From the NCBI GenBank assembly GCA_951812925.1, contig OX638372.1, positions 72,247,407-72,311,406 on the forward strand: DNA of 64,000 nt, read 5' to 3'. Both the position numbers and the translations under genes were made by a program. Source of the stretch: Calliopum simillimum (taxonomy: Eukaryota > Arthropoda > Insecta > Diptera > Lauxaniidae). The notes under the pieces are model-generated. The model was not told where the DNA came from. It ran no database searches and worked only from the letters and a program-made list of their open reading frames with translations. Positions 10,437 to 21,388 of the stretch are shown here, piece by piece (positions within the stretch are counted from its first letter, which is position 1; each line of letters starts with the position of its first letter).

Positions 10437-11262
10437 AAAAGTAAATACGTTAAGAAACTTATTGTGAGTGGATTGCCTAAAAAAATCCGGGCAAGGCTAT
10501 GGTTCATTCGATATTGAAAAGTGAATTTTTTTCACTCATCTGATTAAAGAAAAAATTATATACCATTTAAAAGTTTAGAGCCTCAGAGGCAGATTTTTTT
10601 GTATGCCCGTTTAATTTCTTGAATGTACTGAAAAAACCAAAAACCAACCATCTCTAATTACATAAATCTTGCCTTAATCAATACAAAATTAAAAAAAAAC
10701 TCGTCACGAGCTTGTGTGTCATTATTATTAACTTTATTTTGATACCAAAAACTTAAGGATTGGACCATGAATAACCAACTTATTTCTTTTTGAACAAAAA
10801 CTGTACATACAGAAAGTCATACAAAAGCTATTGAATTTTTGTATCATAACTACTTTGAAATAAAAGTACTTGTATGACTTCCTGTATGTACATTTTTTTG
10901 TTCAAAAGGAAATAAGTTGGTTATTCATGGTCCAATCCTTAAGTTTTTAGTATCAAAATAAAGTTAAAATAATGACGCACAAGCTCATGAAGATTTTTTT
11001 TTTTTTAAAATCGTATTGATTTAGGATAGATTTATGTAATTAGAGATGGTTGGTTTTTGGTTTTTTCAGTACATTTTCTTCATTAAACGGGCATACAAAA
11101 AAATCTGCCTCTGAGGGTCTAAACTTTCGAATGGTATATAATTGTTTCATTAATCAGATGAGTGAAAAAAATTCACTTTTCAATATGGAATGAACCATAG
11201 CCTTGCCCGGATTTTTTTAGACAACCCACTCACAATATGTTTCTTAACGTATTTACTTTCAT
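10437..11262. mobile_element. 826-bp foldback element with roughly 390-bp inverted arms
   Basis: The left arm starts AGTAAATACGTTAAGAAAC and the right arm ends in its complement, GTTTCTTAACGTATTTACT. The arms stay highly similar almost to the centre, leaving a loop of about 45 bases near 10826-10871. No coding frame. A transcript would fold into a very long hairpin. Confidence 0.9.
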
Positions 11263-11974
11263 ATAAAATAGTTTTCATCCATTAAACAGATGGGTCCAAA
11301 TCTCTCCTTATTCGTATCTCCTACTATTACTGTAAGTTAGAATACACGCAGTTTTGCCTACTGGCAAATGTTTCAAAATTATTAGGCATTTTTAATTTTA
11401 CATTTACAACAAATAACGAGTAATTATTCTTTAACTTAATGAATTTAGCTGCCTCGCTTCATCGAATAGGTCAATAGCAACAACAGCAGAAATAACAGTC
11501 AGGAGAGGAATAGATGAGAAGAATTGAGAACAAGAGAGATGAAAGATAAAGAGAATGGAATAATCAAGCTAAGTGAAAATCAACCCTTATTTAGGTGTGT
11601 TGTATGTTTACACTTTCTGCTGTTGCTGTTAGAAAATTTACATATTTTAAATGGAGTTAAAAAATTAAGTTAGTTTATATTTTTTTTTAACTACATATTA
11701 ATGCAAAATAAGAGTAGTGTCAAAAGATGAGAATATAACAAAAAAAAAAGAATTAAAAATCAAACAAAGTTATATGAGAAACTTGAAATAAAATAGAAAT
11801 ACGCTGCAAACAAGAGAAGGTAAAATGATATAGAAATAATTCGTACGAAATTCAACAGCAAAACAAAGAATGTTTTTTTGAGTTTTGTGTAATGTTTTTA
11901 AGAGTTTTTTGTGTTTAGTTTAAAATATTTTAATTTGATTCTTTTTCATATATATTTCAATAATTTTAATGATA
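11263..11974. other. No gene seen; possible 5' region of the following gag relic
   Basis: AT-rich with purine-rich patches (GAGAAGAATTGAGAACAAGA). It may hold the untranslated leader or LTR of the element whose gag lies at 11975-12750, but no LTR pair was found. Confidence 0.35.
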
Positions 11975-12750
11975 TTGTAAGGCATAGAACGTGACGACAT
12001 TTTTAGGTTGGCAGTTGGCAAGTTGAGGGAAAAATTAGTTGAAATTATCGACAACTGGACGGAAAGCGACGTTACAGGATAAGTTACTGGAGCGTTTCGC
12101 CTTAAAAGCAAGCGATAGTAAAGAATCCGATTACGGTAACGCTGGACGTGTACTCACCGTGCGTGAGCCTGTTGTTTGAGCAGTGGCTTGAAAATTTCGA
12201 GAAAAACGCAGTAGCAGTACAGTTGAATGATTTGCAAATGTTTCTACATGCAAAGCAGTTGTTGAAGGGAGAAGCGAAGATTTTTATTCCCAGTCAAAAA
12301 GGTATAAATAGCTGGAGATCATTAAAGCTTGCGCTACGACAGGAATTGGGCAGTGCCCTTTCGTCTATTGGAGTACATCGCTTCCTTCGCAACCGTAAGC
12401 AGTGCAAAGGGGAAGACCTTCATGAATATTTATACATCTTGATGGAGAACGAAAAATCAATAAATTTAGACGACAGCAGCTTGATTGAATATTTTATCGA
12501 AGGCATACCAGATGCTATGCACAATAAAGTCAACTTGTATCAGGCGAAAAGCATTAAATATTTGAAAAAACAAATAAAAGTGTATGAAAAGGTACGGTGC
12601 AGTAAGCCTCTATCTATGAATTTGAATCAGAACCAACCATTGTCATCAAAAAAGGTATCCCTGAGTTCAACTTCGATGGAGAAAAAATGTTTCAAGTACG
12701 GTGATGGATCGCATTTTGCACGAGATTGCCCACGGAAGAGATATTTGTAA
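11975..12750 (+). pseudogene. Decayed gag of a second gypsy-type element
   Basis: The first section reads FRLAVGKLREKLVEIIDNWT and, after a frame change, DKLLERFALKASDSKESD, a SAP-like N-terminus. The open part from 12148 gives a capsid (EQWLENFEKNAVAVQLNDLQ, AKQLLKGEAKIF). It ends in a zinc knuckle, CFKYGDGSHFARDC, whose second Cys is replaced by Tyr. No pol follows. Family level is clear; the lineage is not. Confidence 0.75.
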
Positions 12751-13399
12751 AAAACTGATTTTGGACACCATTTTTCCAATTCTGAAAGAGCACATCGAAA
12801 TCTATAAAATAACTCATTTCCAAAAATCCACAGTAGGCTTTCAGTAAAATACTAATAACTTTTAAAAGCGGACGTCTAGAAAATTTCTAAAAAATACTTT
12901 TAACAGAGATTTTTTCAAGGATTCTTAATGTTATGGTACTTAATTTTTTCTTATGCTATGTTAGTTGCTAAGCTGTGCTAACTTTACTTAATGTTTACTA
13001 GAAAAAAAATTTTTCAGTAAAATGGTGTAGGCTTTCACTGAAATACTAATAACTTTCAAACGGAGACTCATTGAAAATTTTTGAAAAATACATTAGAGGG
13101 GGGGGGCATACTTCAAAGGTTATTTAACGCGCAGTTTTTTATTTTTTAACTCACTCCAGAATTGTTGAAGCAACGTTGACTTTAACTCTATTTTACTCAA
13201 AATTTACTTTTTGTCACTTGTAACCCTTTGCTTCTAACCCCCTCAATTCTTTTACGAGGCTCTTAAACTTAAGAGCTTACGAGGTTCTAGAAGCATTTCT
13301 ACGTGTAATGGAATACCCTTAATATTAAAACTGTCAGAAAACAAAGCAAAAAAAGTGATTTAATTTTATCTTTGAATTTTTGGGTCAATTTTTTTAATA
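12751..13399. other. No gene; short sequence shared with the 50-51 kb foldback
   Basis: The start (CACATCGAAATCTATAAAAT) resembles the ends of the foldback element at 50274-51484. The remainder is AT-rich intron. Confidence 0.45.
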
Positions 13400-13588
13400 T
13401 ATTTTATTTTTCAAGAGGTTTTTGACCAGTATGTTCTGCAATTGCACTAAAAAAACATTAGCCAATTTTTTCCCAACGTTTCGTTACTTATTTGGCGACT
13501 TCTTCACGTTGGGAAAAAATTGACTAATGGTTTTTTAGTGCAATTGCAGAACATACTGGTCAAAAACCTCTTGAAAAATAAAATATGT
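13400..13588. repeat. Long hairpin, about 80-bp arms and 26-bp loop
   Basis: AGAGGTTTTTGACCAGTATG in the left arm (13400-13480) is matched in reverse complement by CATACTGGTCAAAAACCTCT in the right arm (13507-13588), with nearly perfect pairing including TTTTTTCCCAACG at the loop. It sits about 100 bp downstream (in gene direction) of exon 3. Confidence 0.85.
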
Positions 13589-13692
13589 GATTGAATTTTT
13601 TTCACACAACTTTTCATATAAGAGTTCTTAAAAAGATATTTTAATATAGTTATTAAACCAATATTGGTATATATCTTATGTACTAAACTCAC

Positions 13693-13837
13693 CTATAACT
13701 ACTAGCGCCAGTACTCCTACAAGTTTGTCTACATTTATTCCACGAAGTACATTGGTCCAAGTATATAACAGTACAATTAACTGTTAAGAGATTGTCTTTT
13801 TCACTAACAACTTCCTCTAAATTTTGTTCGTTATTTT
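13693..13837 (-). CDS. cv: Twisted gastrulation family protein, exon 3 (second Cys-rich block)
   Basis: Encodes residues 144-192 of the reconstructed protein. VNCTVIYLDQCTSWNKC then CRSTGASSYR is the signature of the C-terminal Cys-rich domain of TSG proteins, which modulate BMP/Dpp ligands together with Chordin/Sog outside the cell. NCT is a possible N-glycosylation site. The acceptor is a T-rich tract ending CAG before AAAATAAC; the donor is TATAG/GTGAGT. It joins exon 2 in phase 1 and leaves phase 2, completing an Arg codon. The expected next residues (WFHD..CCEC type) were not found to the left, so the last exon lies outside the window. The crossveinless-type paralogue is favoured over tsg itself from the sequence as I recall it. 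Confidence 0.93.
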
Positions 13838-14640
13838 CTGAAAAAAAAAAATAAAAAAAAGATATATACTTACATATATATATAAATACATTTTAAGAAT
13901 AAAGAAGCAAAATGGTTATATTTCTTAAGTAAGTATGGGAAAATTCTGTAATTCTGAATTTATTTTATAGTGACGCTAAGGCAACCGAACTCATACATAT
14001 TTTAAATTGGCAATTATAGTTCCACGATATGACAGCAAAACCGCTGATGACAATAATTTCCAAATTTGCGCAAACATGTAAGAGTTTTGATTAAAAAGGG
14101 ATATATTTTACGAAAATTTGTACACTATTATGATTGAAGCACTTTTGTTTTGCATATCAGATTTCGAATAATTTATTGGATCTATTTTTATGTTTTTCTA
14201 CAAAAAATATTATAATACGAAATAATTGAAAAAAAACATACTCCATACGAATTCTAGCAGGTCCTGTTTTAATGTGAAGGTGATTGAGGAGAGGGTGTGA
14301 TAACTTTGCAATTAATTTTTTGTAGTTTGGATTTAACAATGCAAACAACTTGCATTTCGATTGCGATCGGTTATTTCGGAAAGGCAATAAAGGTTAACGG
14401 TTATCGGTTTTTGATATTCATAGTTTCCGTTACGATTACGGTTGGAAAAACCAATTGGTTATTTTGGACAACGGTTGCGATTATAGCTCCTGTTAATGAG
14501 CCAGATTGATCATCTAAGATCAGCTTTTTACATTAAATAGCGCTTGTTTGCCTGTCACGCTATTGTTATTGACACATATATTTATAAATAATTGGGCTGC
14601 TATATATATTTCAGGCCTAGGCAACACTAAGTGTTGCCAG
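13838..14640. other. Start of intron 2 (gene direction: its 3' end); no gene
   Basis: AT-rich sequence with short repeats around 14370-14480 (CGGTTATCGG, CGGTTGCGAT). No coding or terminal-repeat structure recognised. Confidence 0.5.
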
Positions 14641-14765
14641 GTGTAATCTGACATTTCCATTGGAAAGTTTGACATTTTTTAGCATAAACGTAATCAGAAC
14701 GTTTTGACGTACGACCATCATTTGTGTTGTTTACAGTGACTTGAAAAAAGCAATTTGGCAAAAAA

Positions 14766-14960
14766 ATGGAATTAACTCGTGCAAAAACGGCCGTTGTGCC
14801 AGAGAACATTGATGCCGTGCGTGAACTGATAATGCAAGATCGTCATGTGACAAACCGTTAGATAGAGGCATCTTTGGGCATTAGTTCCACTGCAATACAT
14901 TCGATTTTGCATGAACACTTAGTTGTAAAAAAGTTTGTTCTCGTTGGAAACCCCATAATT
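14766..14960 (+). pseudogene. Mariner transposase N-terminal fragment
   Basis: Starts MELTRAKTAVVPENIDAV and continues RELIMQDRHVTNR, a stop, then IEASLGISSTAIHSILHEH, the helix-turn-helix region of a mariner transposase. A frame change follows at KKF. The DDD catalytic region is missing; the fragment runs into the inverted-repeat element at 14979. Confidence 0.85.
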
Positions 14961-14978
14961 TATCAATCGCTTAAATTA

Positions 14979-15689
14979 CACAAGTTTACAAAAAAAAAAT
15001 GTCATGGCGTTTTGACCAGACTATATGTTTCCTAGGGACTTTGACGTCCTGAATCCGAATCCGGGGTCCGTTTTTTTTTTCAGAACGTCTGAGAAAAAAG
15101 ATTTCAAGGTCATATGGAGGTCAAAATGGGGTTCATGTGTCGTTAAGTGATAAATTCGCTAAAATTCTGAAACTAATATTTTATAATTGAATTCTTAGTC
15201 CTTAAAAAGAATATGCGATCGAAAAGGGTATCTCGGACCTAGTTTCAGAGATATAGCCATCGGAAGATCCGGATATATCTTCTATGAAAACCGCTATAAG
15301 TTGGGAACCCCTGAATGGATTTGGAAAACATTGGTGTCATGTGAAAGGTATTTTGACAACCTATAAAAATGTTTTGTCAATATTTTCAATTGGATTCATA
15401 GTTTCGGAGATATGACCTTTTTTGAAATTTTGAGAAATTTTTCAATTACAACAACAAATACATCAACAACAACAACAAATACATCAACAACAACAACAAA
15501 ATACCATCATATGACACCAATATTTTCCAAATCCATCCAGTGGTTCCCAACCATATGACCTTGAAATCTTTTTTCTCAAACGTTCTGGAAAAAACGGACC
15601 CCGGATTTGGATTTAGGACGTCAAAATCCCTAGGAAACATATAGTCTGATCAAAACGCCATGACTTTTTTTTTTTTTTGTAAAACTGTG
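14979..15689. mobile_element. 711-bp non-coding element with about 130-bp inverted repeats
   Basis: Left end CACAAGTTTACAAAAAAA, right end (reverse complement) CACAGTTTTACAAAAAAA; both continue GTCATGGCGTTTTGA and then through CCGGGGTCCG and AAGATTTCAAGGTCATATGG. The middle has phrases such as TTTCAGAGATATAGCC and a (CAACAA)-rich microsatellite at about 15440-15500. Superfamily unknown; no clear target duplication. Confidence 0.8.
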
Positions 15690-16160
15690 CTATCAATGGA
15701 AAAATTGATTTTCTTACAAAACAAATAGCATATTTTCGATGATTTTCGCCTTTCAACGATATTTTAGATGTGTGAGGATTGAAGTCAGCAGGCCTCGTTT
15801 CAACCCACAACATAATAAAGTACAAGAGGCATACCGAATACAACGTTATATACTGCTGATATCAACACTCTTATTGTTCTAAAGAAAACGAACCAACTGA
15901 TGTATTATTTTATATTTAAATTTAATTTTATATTTACTTTACAATTATCTAAGAAAACAAATGAAATGAATTTACATTATGTATGTAAAATTGTATGCAA
16001 GTGACATAAGTAGAAAGTAAGTTGACATAAAAAGTAACTTAAGAAAACCACACGCGACGGCCCTGCTAACACATGATACAAGATCAGCTGTTCATGACAA
16101 TTTGGCAGCACTCACATGTTTTGCAAAAATTGAAAAGGCACAAGCCAATTTGAAAATTAA
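15690..16160. other. No gene seen
   Basis: AT-rich stretch without recognised coding, terminal repeats or RNA fold. Confidence 0.5.
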
Positions 16161-16164
16161 AATA

Positions 16165-18269
16165 AAATTCACTCGACCGGCGAACCTCTCCGGGAGCAGT
16201 CAACCAACAGTAGCCGACATAAGAACAACTAATTAACTTTGTCTCTTTTCAGCGGAGTCTAAACTCGTGTGTTGCGGTGGAAACATATGGGTGCAGTCGC
16301 TAAGCGTGGTACCCATATGCTACAACAAAACACTACAACGAGTCGTAGTTAGAAGTAGAGTTGGAACGACGCGACGTCAGCATTTTGGCGTTCGAGTTCA
16401 GTCACTAAGCGTAGAATTCGCACGTTGAAATACGTATGTCAAGTTACTGCTTTCAGTTTCAGTCGCCAAGCGTGGGAACTGCGCTACGTAATTATAGCAA
16501 AGTAGCAACAGCGTAGTAGACATAGATAGGCACGGCGCACAGTGTGAGATTTTGCCAATCTAGGACGTCAAAATTCAATTTTAGCTGTAGTTTCAAAAGT
16601 ATCGAGTTGAAATTTTGAATATGTGCTTTAATTCTTTATGCGAAGGTTTGGTTTAGAGATGAACAAAATCGGACAAAATCTACTTACACCTCCCATACAA
16701 ATGTGCCTTTTTTTTGTAAAAAAAAATTGGTTGTAATGAAGATATCAACTTGAAAATTTGTATTTACCATTTCAGTGGTAACTGAATACTACTGTCAAAA
16801 AATGGGAGTGATTAAAAAAGAGAACATACATTTTTTTTTCATGATTTCAGTGCAAATGTTCATTATAATACTTCAGTCATTGTAAAAAAAGTAGCCTTTG
16901 GGCAAAAAATGGGCAAGATTTAATTTTTTAAATCTATTTTATGAGTATGCATGCTCATACTGTATGCTTTGTCATAGCCTAACCACGCCAAACTTGTAAG
17001 TTATAGTCTATGGTAGATTCAAGATTTTTGAAATTTGTCTTACCTTTTAGCTGATTATAAATTAATTTCATTAAAATACTTAAGTGCAAATGTAAGGGTT
17101 GTGCATAGCAAAAATTTTTAGTGAATTGACCTTCAATGCAAAAATCTTTTTGCCAAAAAACAAATGAGCACAACTTCAATTTGATCGCTCAAAGTTTTGT
17201 TATCGATGCAAGCTTGAAAATTTGTTTTTGCATGTTGTTCAATAGTACGTGTTTGATAGCTGTTATCATGCCAATGACATTTATTTTATTCTTTTTTATG
17301 CTTATTTTCGTAACAATTGGATTATTTTCTAACAAATAACGAAATATGATCGATTTTGAAGCACATTGTTTTTTTTTTATTTTGACGTCCTAGATTGGCA
17401 AAATCTTACACTGTGCGGCGTCAGCATTTTTACGTCCGAATTCAGTCGCTAAGCGTGGAGTTCTTACGTCAAATTACTGCGTGGGAACTGCGCGACGTAA
17501 TTATATCGAAGTAGCAACAGCGCAGTAGACATAGCTAAGCATAGGTAGGCACAACGTCAGCACTTATACGTCCAAACTCAGTCGCAAAGCGTGGAATTCG
17601 TATGTCTAAATACGTACGTCAAACTACTGCGTTCAGTTTCAGTCGCCAAGCGTGGGAACTGCGCGACGTAATTATATTGAGGTAGCGAAGTAGGCACAGT
17701 TTATTTAGCATAGGTTGGCACGGCGTAATTATACCAAAAGTAGCGACAGCGTAAAAAGGCCTATAGGAAAGTTCGTACAGTTGAGTCCAACGGTAAAATA
17801 CAGTTTAAATCGCCACGCGAAGTTCTTGTGTAAGGTCATCAAATGGGTACCGTTACGCCAACATAAAATTTTTCGGCGATCGCACAAAGATACCAGCGGC
17901 AGAGTTCCCCAGATTGCAAAGCAAATAAAACCACGTGCCACAACGACAACTAGCAAGCAGAGCTACGAACAGCAGATCAACGAACATTAAAACAACGAAC
18001 AGCAGAGCAACGATTAGCAAAGCCAAAGACAAAAGAAACATCAGACGTAGATAAGTGTTATTGTATCATAGTTTAAATAATTTACATACGTTAAAGTAAA
18101 ATTTAGAACTAATTATTAATAGAAACTAATTAAGAAAATAAAAGGAAATTTGGAGAATTGTTGAAAAATTAAAACTCGTCTATTAACTTAAGCTACCTGC
18201 AAATATAAATTTTTGTAATCCGAACCTTGGACACCGGCGAGCCAAGACCTCGGCGGAAGGTTCGCTACA
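16165..18269 (-). mobile_element. LTR-like repeat block with AAGCGTGG motif array
   Basis: Read on the minus strand it begins TGTAGCGAACCTTCCGCC, the kind of start LTRs have; a second copy of that start lies at 60640 (plus strand TGTAACGAACCTTTC). Inside, CAGTCGCYAAGCGTGG recurs at about 16292, 16460, 17444 and 17640, with weaker copies at 16398 and 17578, alternating with GCGACGTAATTATA and GTAGCAACAGCG. The left boundary and a target duplication are not determined, so solo LTR is a suggestion only. Confidence 0.45.
16538..17415. mobile_element. Transib-like non-autonomous element, 878 bp
   Basis: Inverted termini of about 38 bp, CACAGTGTGAGATTTTGCCA at the left and the same with one change at the right. 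It is flanked by the 5-bp GC-rich duplication CGGCG (16533-16537 and 17416-17420). CAC-starting termini and 5-bp GC-rich TSDs are hallmarks of Transib, the relatives of RAG1; the first seven bases equal the consensus RSS heptamer. No transposase. It split the AAGCGTGG repeat array. Confidence 0.82.
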
Positions 18270-18573
18270 GATGTTTTTCGATACTTTTCGATTCAAACCG
18301 ATTTCTGAAAAAACGCGAACCAACTTCGCTATTCTGGCACCATATTCGGATTCAGCGACCCCGAAAACATAAAGTTCAGGTGGTCTGATCTTTCGCGCAG
18401 GGTACTTTTTTTTTTGTGGGCCTGTGTAATGTTAATACTGCTTATAAAAAAAAATGTTTTTTTATGTAAGTATTCCGTGTTCTTTCTCTTCCCTTCATTT
18501 GATAGAATTATTACACAAATTTAAAATCAAAAACGTTTACAAAAATACACAAAATCATAAGCATTAAAATAAA
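18270..18573. repeat. Diverged fragment of the CCCARTGTGC family
   Basis: Contains AATGTTAATACTGCTTATAA and TCTTTCTCTTCCCTTC, which occur inside the family's longer copies, but no intact terminus. Confidence 0.5.
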
Positions 18574-18883
18574 CCCAGTGTGCCAAACGGACTCGTTTCG
18601 GATCCGTAACGGGTTCATATTTGCGTAATTTTTATCTGTAACGGAATCCGTTACGTATCCGTTACTGATCCGTTTGCGGGAAGGATTCCTTAAAAAAAAA
18701 ACGAATCGTCTTTTATACTTTTATGGATCCGTTTCGAACCTGTAACGTACATCAAAAACGAATTCAAAACGGATTCGCTTTTAATAATGTTAATGCTGCT
18801 TATAAAAAAAAAGAAAAATGGTGAAGCGCTTATTTTTAATTAAAAAAAAAAAACAAAATAACAAAAAAAAAAAAAATTATTAG

Positions 18884-18962
18884 CCCCGCCTGGAGGCGAA
18901 CCCAGGCTCCCGGGGTATTACTTTTTCATACACGAGACGTTAGTGAAATAGGCTATTGACCG
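18884..18962 (-). other. tRNA-like block
   Basis: GGGTTCGCCTCC acts as a B-box match; the A-box part is eroded (TAGCCTATTTC). Confidence 0.4.
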
Positions 18963-19222
18963 ATATGATGTTGACTTATCTGATGTAGACTTATCTGATG
19001 TTGAGATTTAAAGTTTGTATTGATTAAACAAATTTCTGTCGTTTTTTTTATAAGTATTCTGTGTTCTTTCTCTTCCCTTCTTTTGATAAAAAATATTATA
19101 TACTCAAATTTGGAATCAAAAACATTTCTTCAAACAGAGAAAAGTTTACAAAAAATCATACGCAATACAATAAAAAGACAAAAAAAAAAAAACAAATCAA
19201 AAATATTTTTTTCATCATCATT

Positions 19223-19910
19223 CCCAGTGTGCCAAACGGACTCGTTTCGGATACGTAACGGGTTCATATTTTCGTACTTCTTATCCGCTACGGAATCCGT
19301 TATGTATCCGTTACTGATCCGTTGGCGGGAAGGATTCCTAAAAAAAAAAACCAATCGTTTTTTCTACTTTTATGGATCCGTTTCCAACCTATAACGTACA
19401 TCAAAAACGAATTCATAACGGATTCGGTTTTAATAATGTTAATGCTGCTTATAAAAAAAAAGAAAAGTGGTGAAGCGCTTATTTTTAATTAAAAAAAAAA
19501 CAAAATAACAAACAAAAAAAAAAAATTATTAGCCCGGCCGGGAGGCGAACCCAGGCTCCCGGGGAATTACTTTTTCATACACGAGACGTTAGACAACTAG
19601 GCTATTGACCGATATGATATTGGCTTATCTGATGTAGACTTATCTGATGTTGAGATTTAAAGTTTGTATTGATTAAACAAATTTCTGTTGTTTTTTATAA
19701 GTATTCTGTGTTCTTTCACTTCCCTTCTTTTGATAAAAAATATTATATACTCAAAATTGGAATCAAAAACATTTCTTCAAACAGAGTTTGAAAAGTTTAC
19801 AAAAAATCATACGCAATAAAATAAAAAGATAAAAAAAAACAAACCAAAAATATTTTTTTTTATCATCATTAAAATTAATTAAAGCAAATCCGTTTTGAGT
19901 TCGTATTTGA
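19223..19910 (+). mobile_element. CCCARTGTGC-family left half
   Basis: Starts CCCAGTGTGCCAAACGGACT after TT, includes a tRNA-like block, and stops at the mariner near 19912. Its own right end cannot be assigned with certainty. Confidence 0.65.
19533..19610 (-). other. tRNA-like block
   Basis: Minus strand TAGCCTAGTTGTC (A box) and GGGTTCGCCTCC (B box) with the GC-rich arm CCCGGGAG/CTCCCGG around the latter. Confidence 0.5.
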
Positions 19911-20059
19911 AAAACAGGGTGGCTGATTCGAAGTGTTACCAATTCAAAAGACTATATTTTTAGTTTCCATGCACAGATTTTATTGATCAAACGCTATAAT
20001 TGTTGGGAAATGTTCAAATTTTAAGAATCTACTTGAGATTTTTGATATGGCCACCTTTG

Positions 20060-20895
20060 GCCTTAACTATGGCCCGTAGACGGTCGAAGAACGAGTCGCA
20101 TGCTGCACGGATTTGATTTTGTGGAAGTTTGGGCCACTTTTAGCGCATCAACGCTCTGGTATTTTTTAGTCAAGACCTTCCTGTCCAACATACCCCAGGT
20201 TGAGAAATCCAGCGGATTCGCATCAGGCGAATTTGAGAGCCATTGTTGAGCAGAAATGAAGCTAGGAACGTTTTTTTTCTAACCATTCTTGATTCACACG
20301 AGCTTTGTGTGACGGTGCCGAGTCTTGTTGGAATGTCCATGGCTTGCGACCGAAATGTTTGTGTGCCCATGGTAGTAAAGCACCCTCCAACACTGATTTA
20401 CGATACACCTGGGCGCTTACTTTGACGCCAGCGGCCAAAAAAACGAGTGGTGAGCGCCCATCAGCAGTCACTGCAGCTCAAACCATCACATGCGGTGGTG
20501 CCTGCGTCCTGGTGGCCAAACGAACATTCAAATTTTCGTAGGACCTCTCTGTCAAGTAAACCCGATCATTTTGTTTGTTTACATATTGCTGGATACAGTA
20601 ATTTTTCTCATCAGAGAAGACAATTTGTGACAGATTTCCGGCGGCGTGCAAGCGCAACAACTCCTTGGCTCTATCGAGCCTAACTTTTTTTTGAGCAGGA
20701 GTGAGATCATGCGCCTTTTGGAACTTGAGGGCCTTTAGTCCGAGCTTGTTTGACAATATGTGTTGCATTCGTTCACGCGATATTTTCAGCTCGGCAGCCA
20801 TTTGTCTGCCACTGCGTCTCGGATTTCGCTCAATTCTGGCCTTCACCTTTCGAACCATTTCTGGCGATGTTGCAGTTATTTTCCGACCACCACCA
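20060..20895 (-). pseudogene. Mariner DD37D-type transposase, main part
   Basis: SGRQMAAELKISRERMQHI is the DNA-binding part; the catalytic residues are Asp in VFSDEKNY, Asp in FQQDSAPSHKA, and Asp in SPDANPLDFSTWG about 37-38 residues later. A slip at an eight-T run near 20271-20278 breaks the frame between the second and third Asp. The spacing indicates a DD37D (maT-like) rather than a DD34D mariner. Confidence 0.85.
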
Positions 20896-21388
20896 TCCGT
20901 TATATCCACCAAAACGAGAGTACGCATTTTTGATTCGAATGTGAAATCGGGTTTGTTATATGGGTGCGAAACATGGCTTGTTACTGAACAACTAACAAAC
21001 AAGCTGCAAGTATTCGTCAACAAATGCTTAAGGCGTATACTAAAGGTTTGGTGGCCTCGCACTATATCAAATGCCGAGCTACATCAAAAATGCAAACAGA
21101 AGGCAATAGCAAACGAAATCAAGCTGCGCAAATGGGGATGGATTGGTCACACTCTCCGGAAACCACACAGCGAAGTTTGTCGCCAGGCCCTTGAGTGGAA
21201 ACCACAAGGCAGTAGAGGACGTGGTAGACCCAAAACCAACTGGAAAAGGTCGTTGGAAAAGGAAATTCAAGAATCGGGAAAATCGTGGCAAGAGATCAAA
21301 GTCATCGCAAAGGAACGTGACAAATGGAGAGATTTCATATTGGCCCTATGCTCCTCCTAGGAGTTAAAGGAGAATACATGCATACATA
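20896..21388 (+). mobile_element. RTE-like LINE 3' fragment inserted in the mariner
   Basis: Open frame from VISTKTRVRIFDSNVKSGL through LLYGCETW to the terminal domain (RGRPKTNWKRSLEKEIQESG) and stop, then the CTCCTAGGAGTTAAAGGAG tail and CATACATAC. 5'-truncated. The mariner resumes exactly at CATG on the right, with a short CCAT-like duplication. Confidence 0.88.

Noticed and set aside
10280..10507. Minus-strand 75-codon frame as a gene
   Set aside because: It crosses from the 142-bp-type module into the foldback arm and has no domain.
13504..13692. Minus-strand 62-codon frame as an extension of the host gene
   Set aside because: It lies beyond the exon 3 donor site in the intron and spans one arm of a hairpin.
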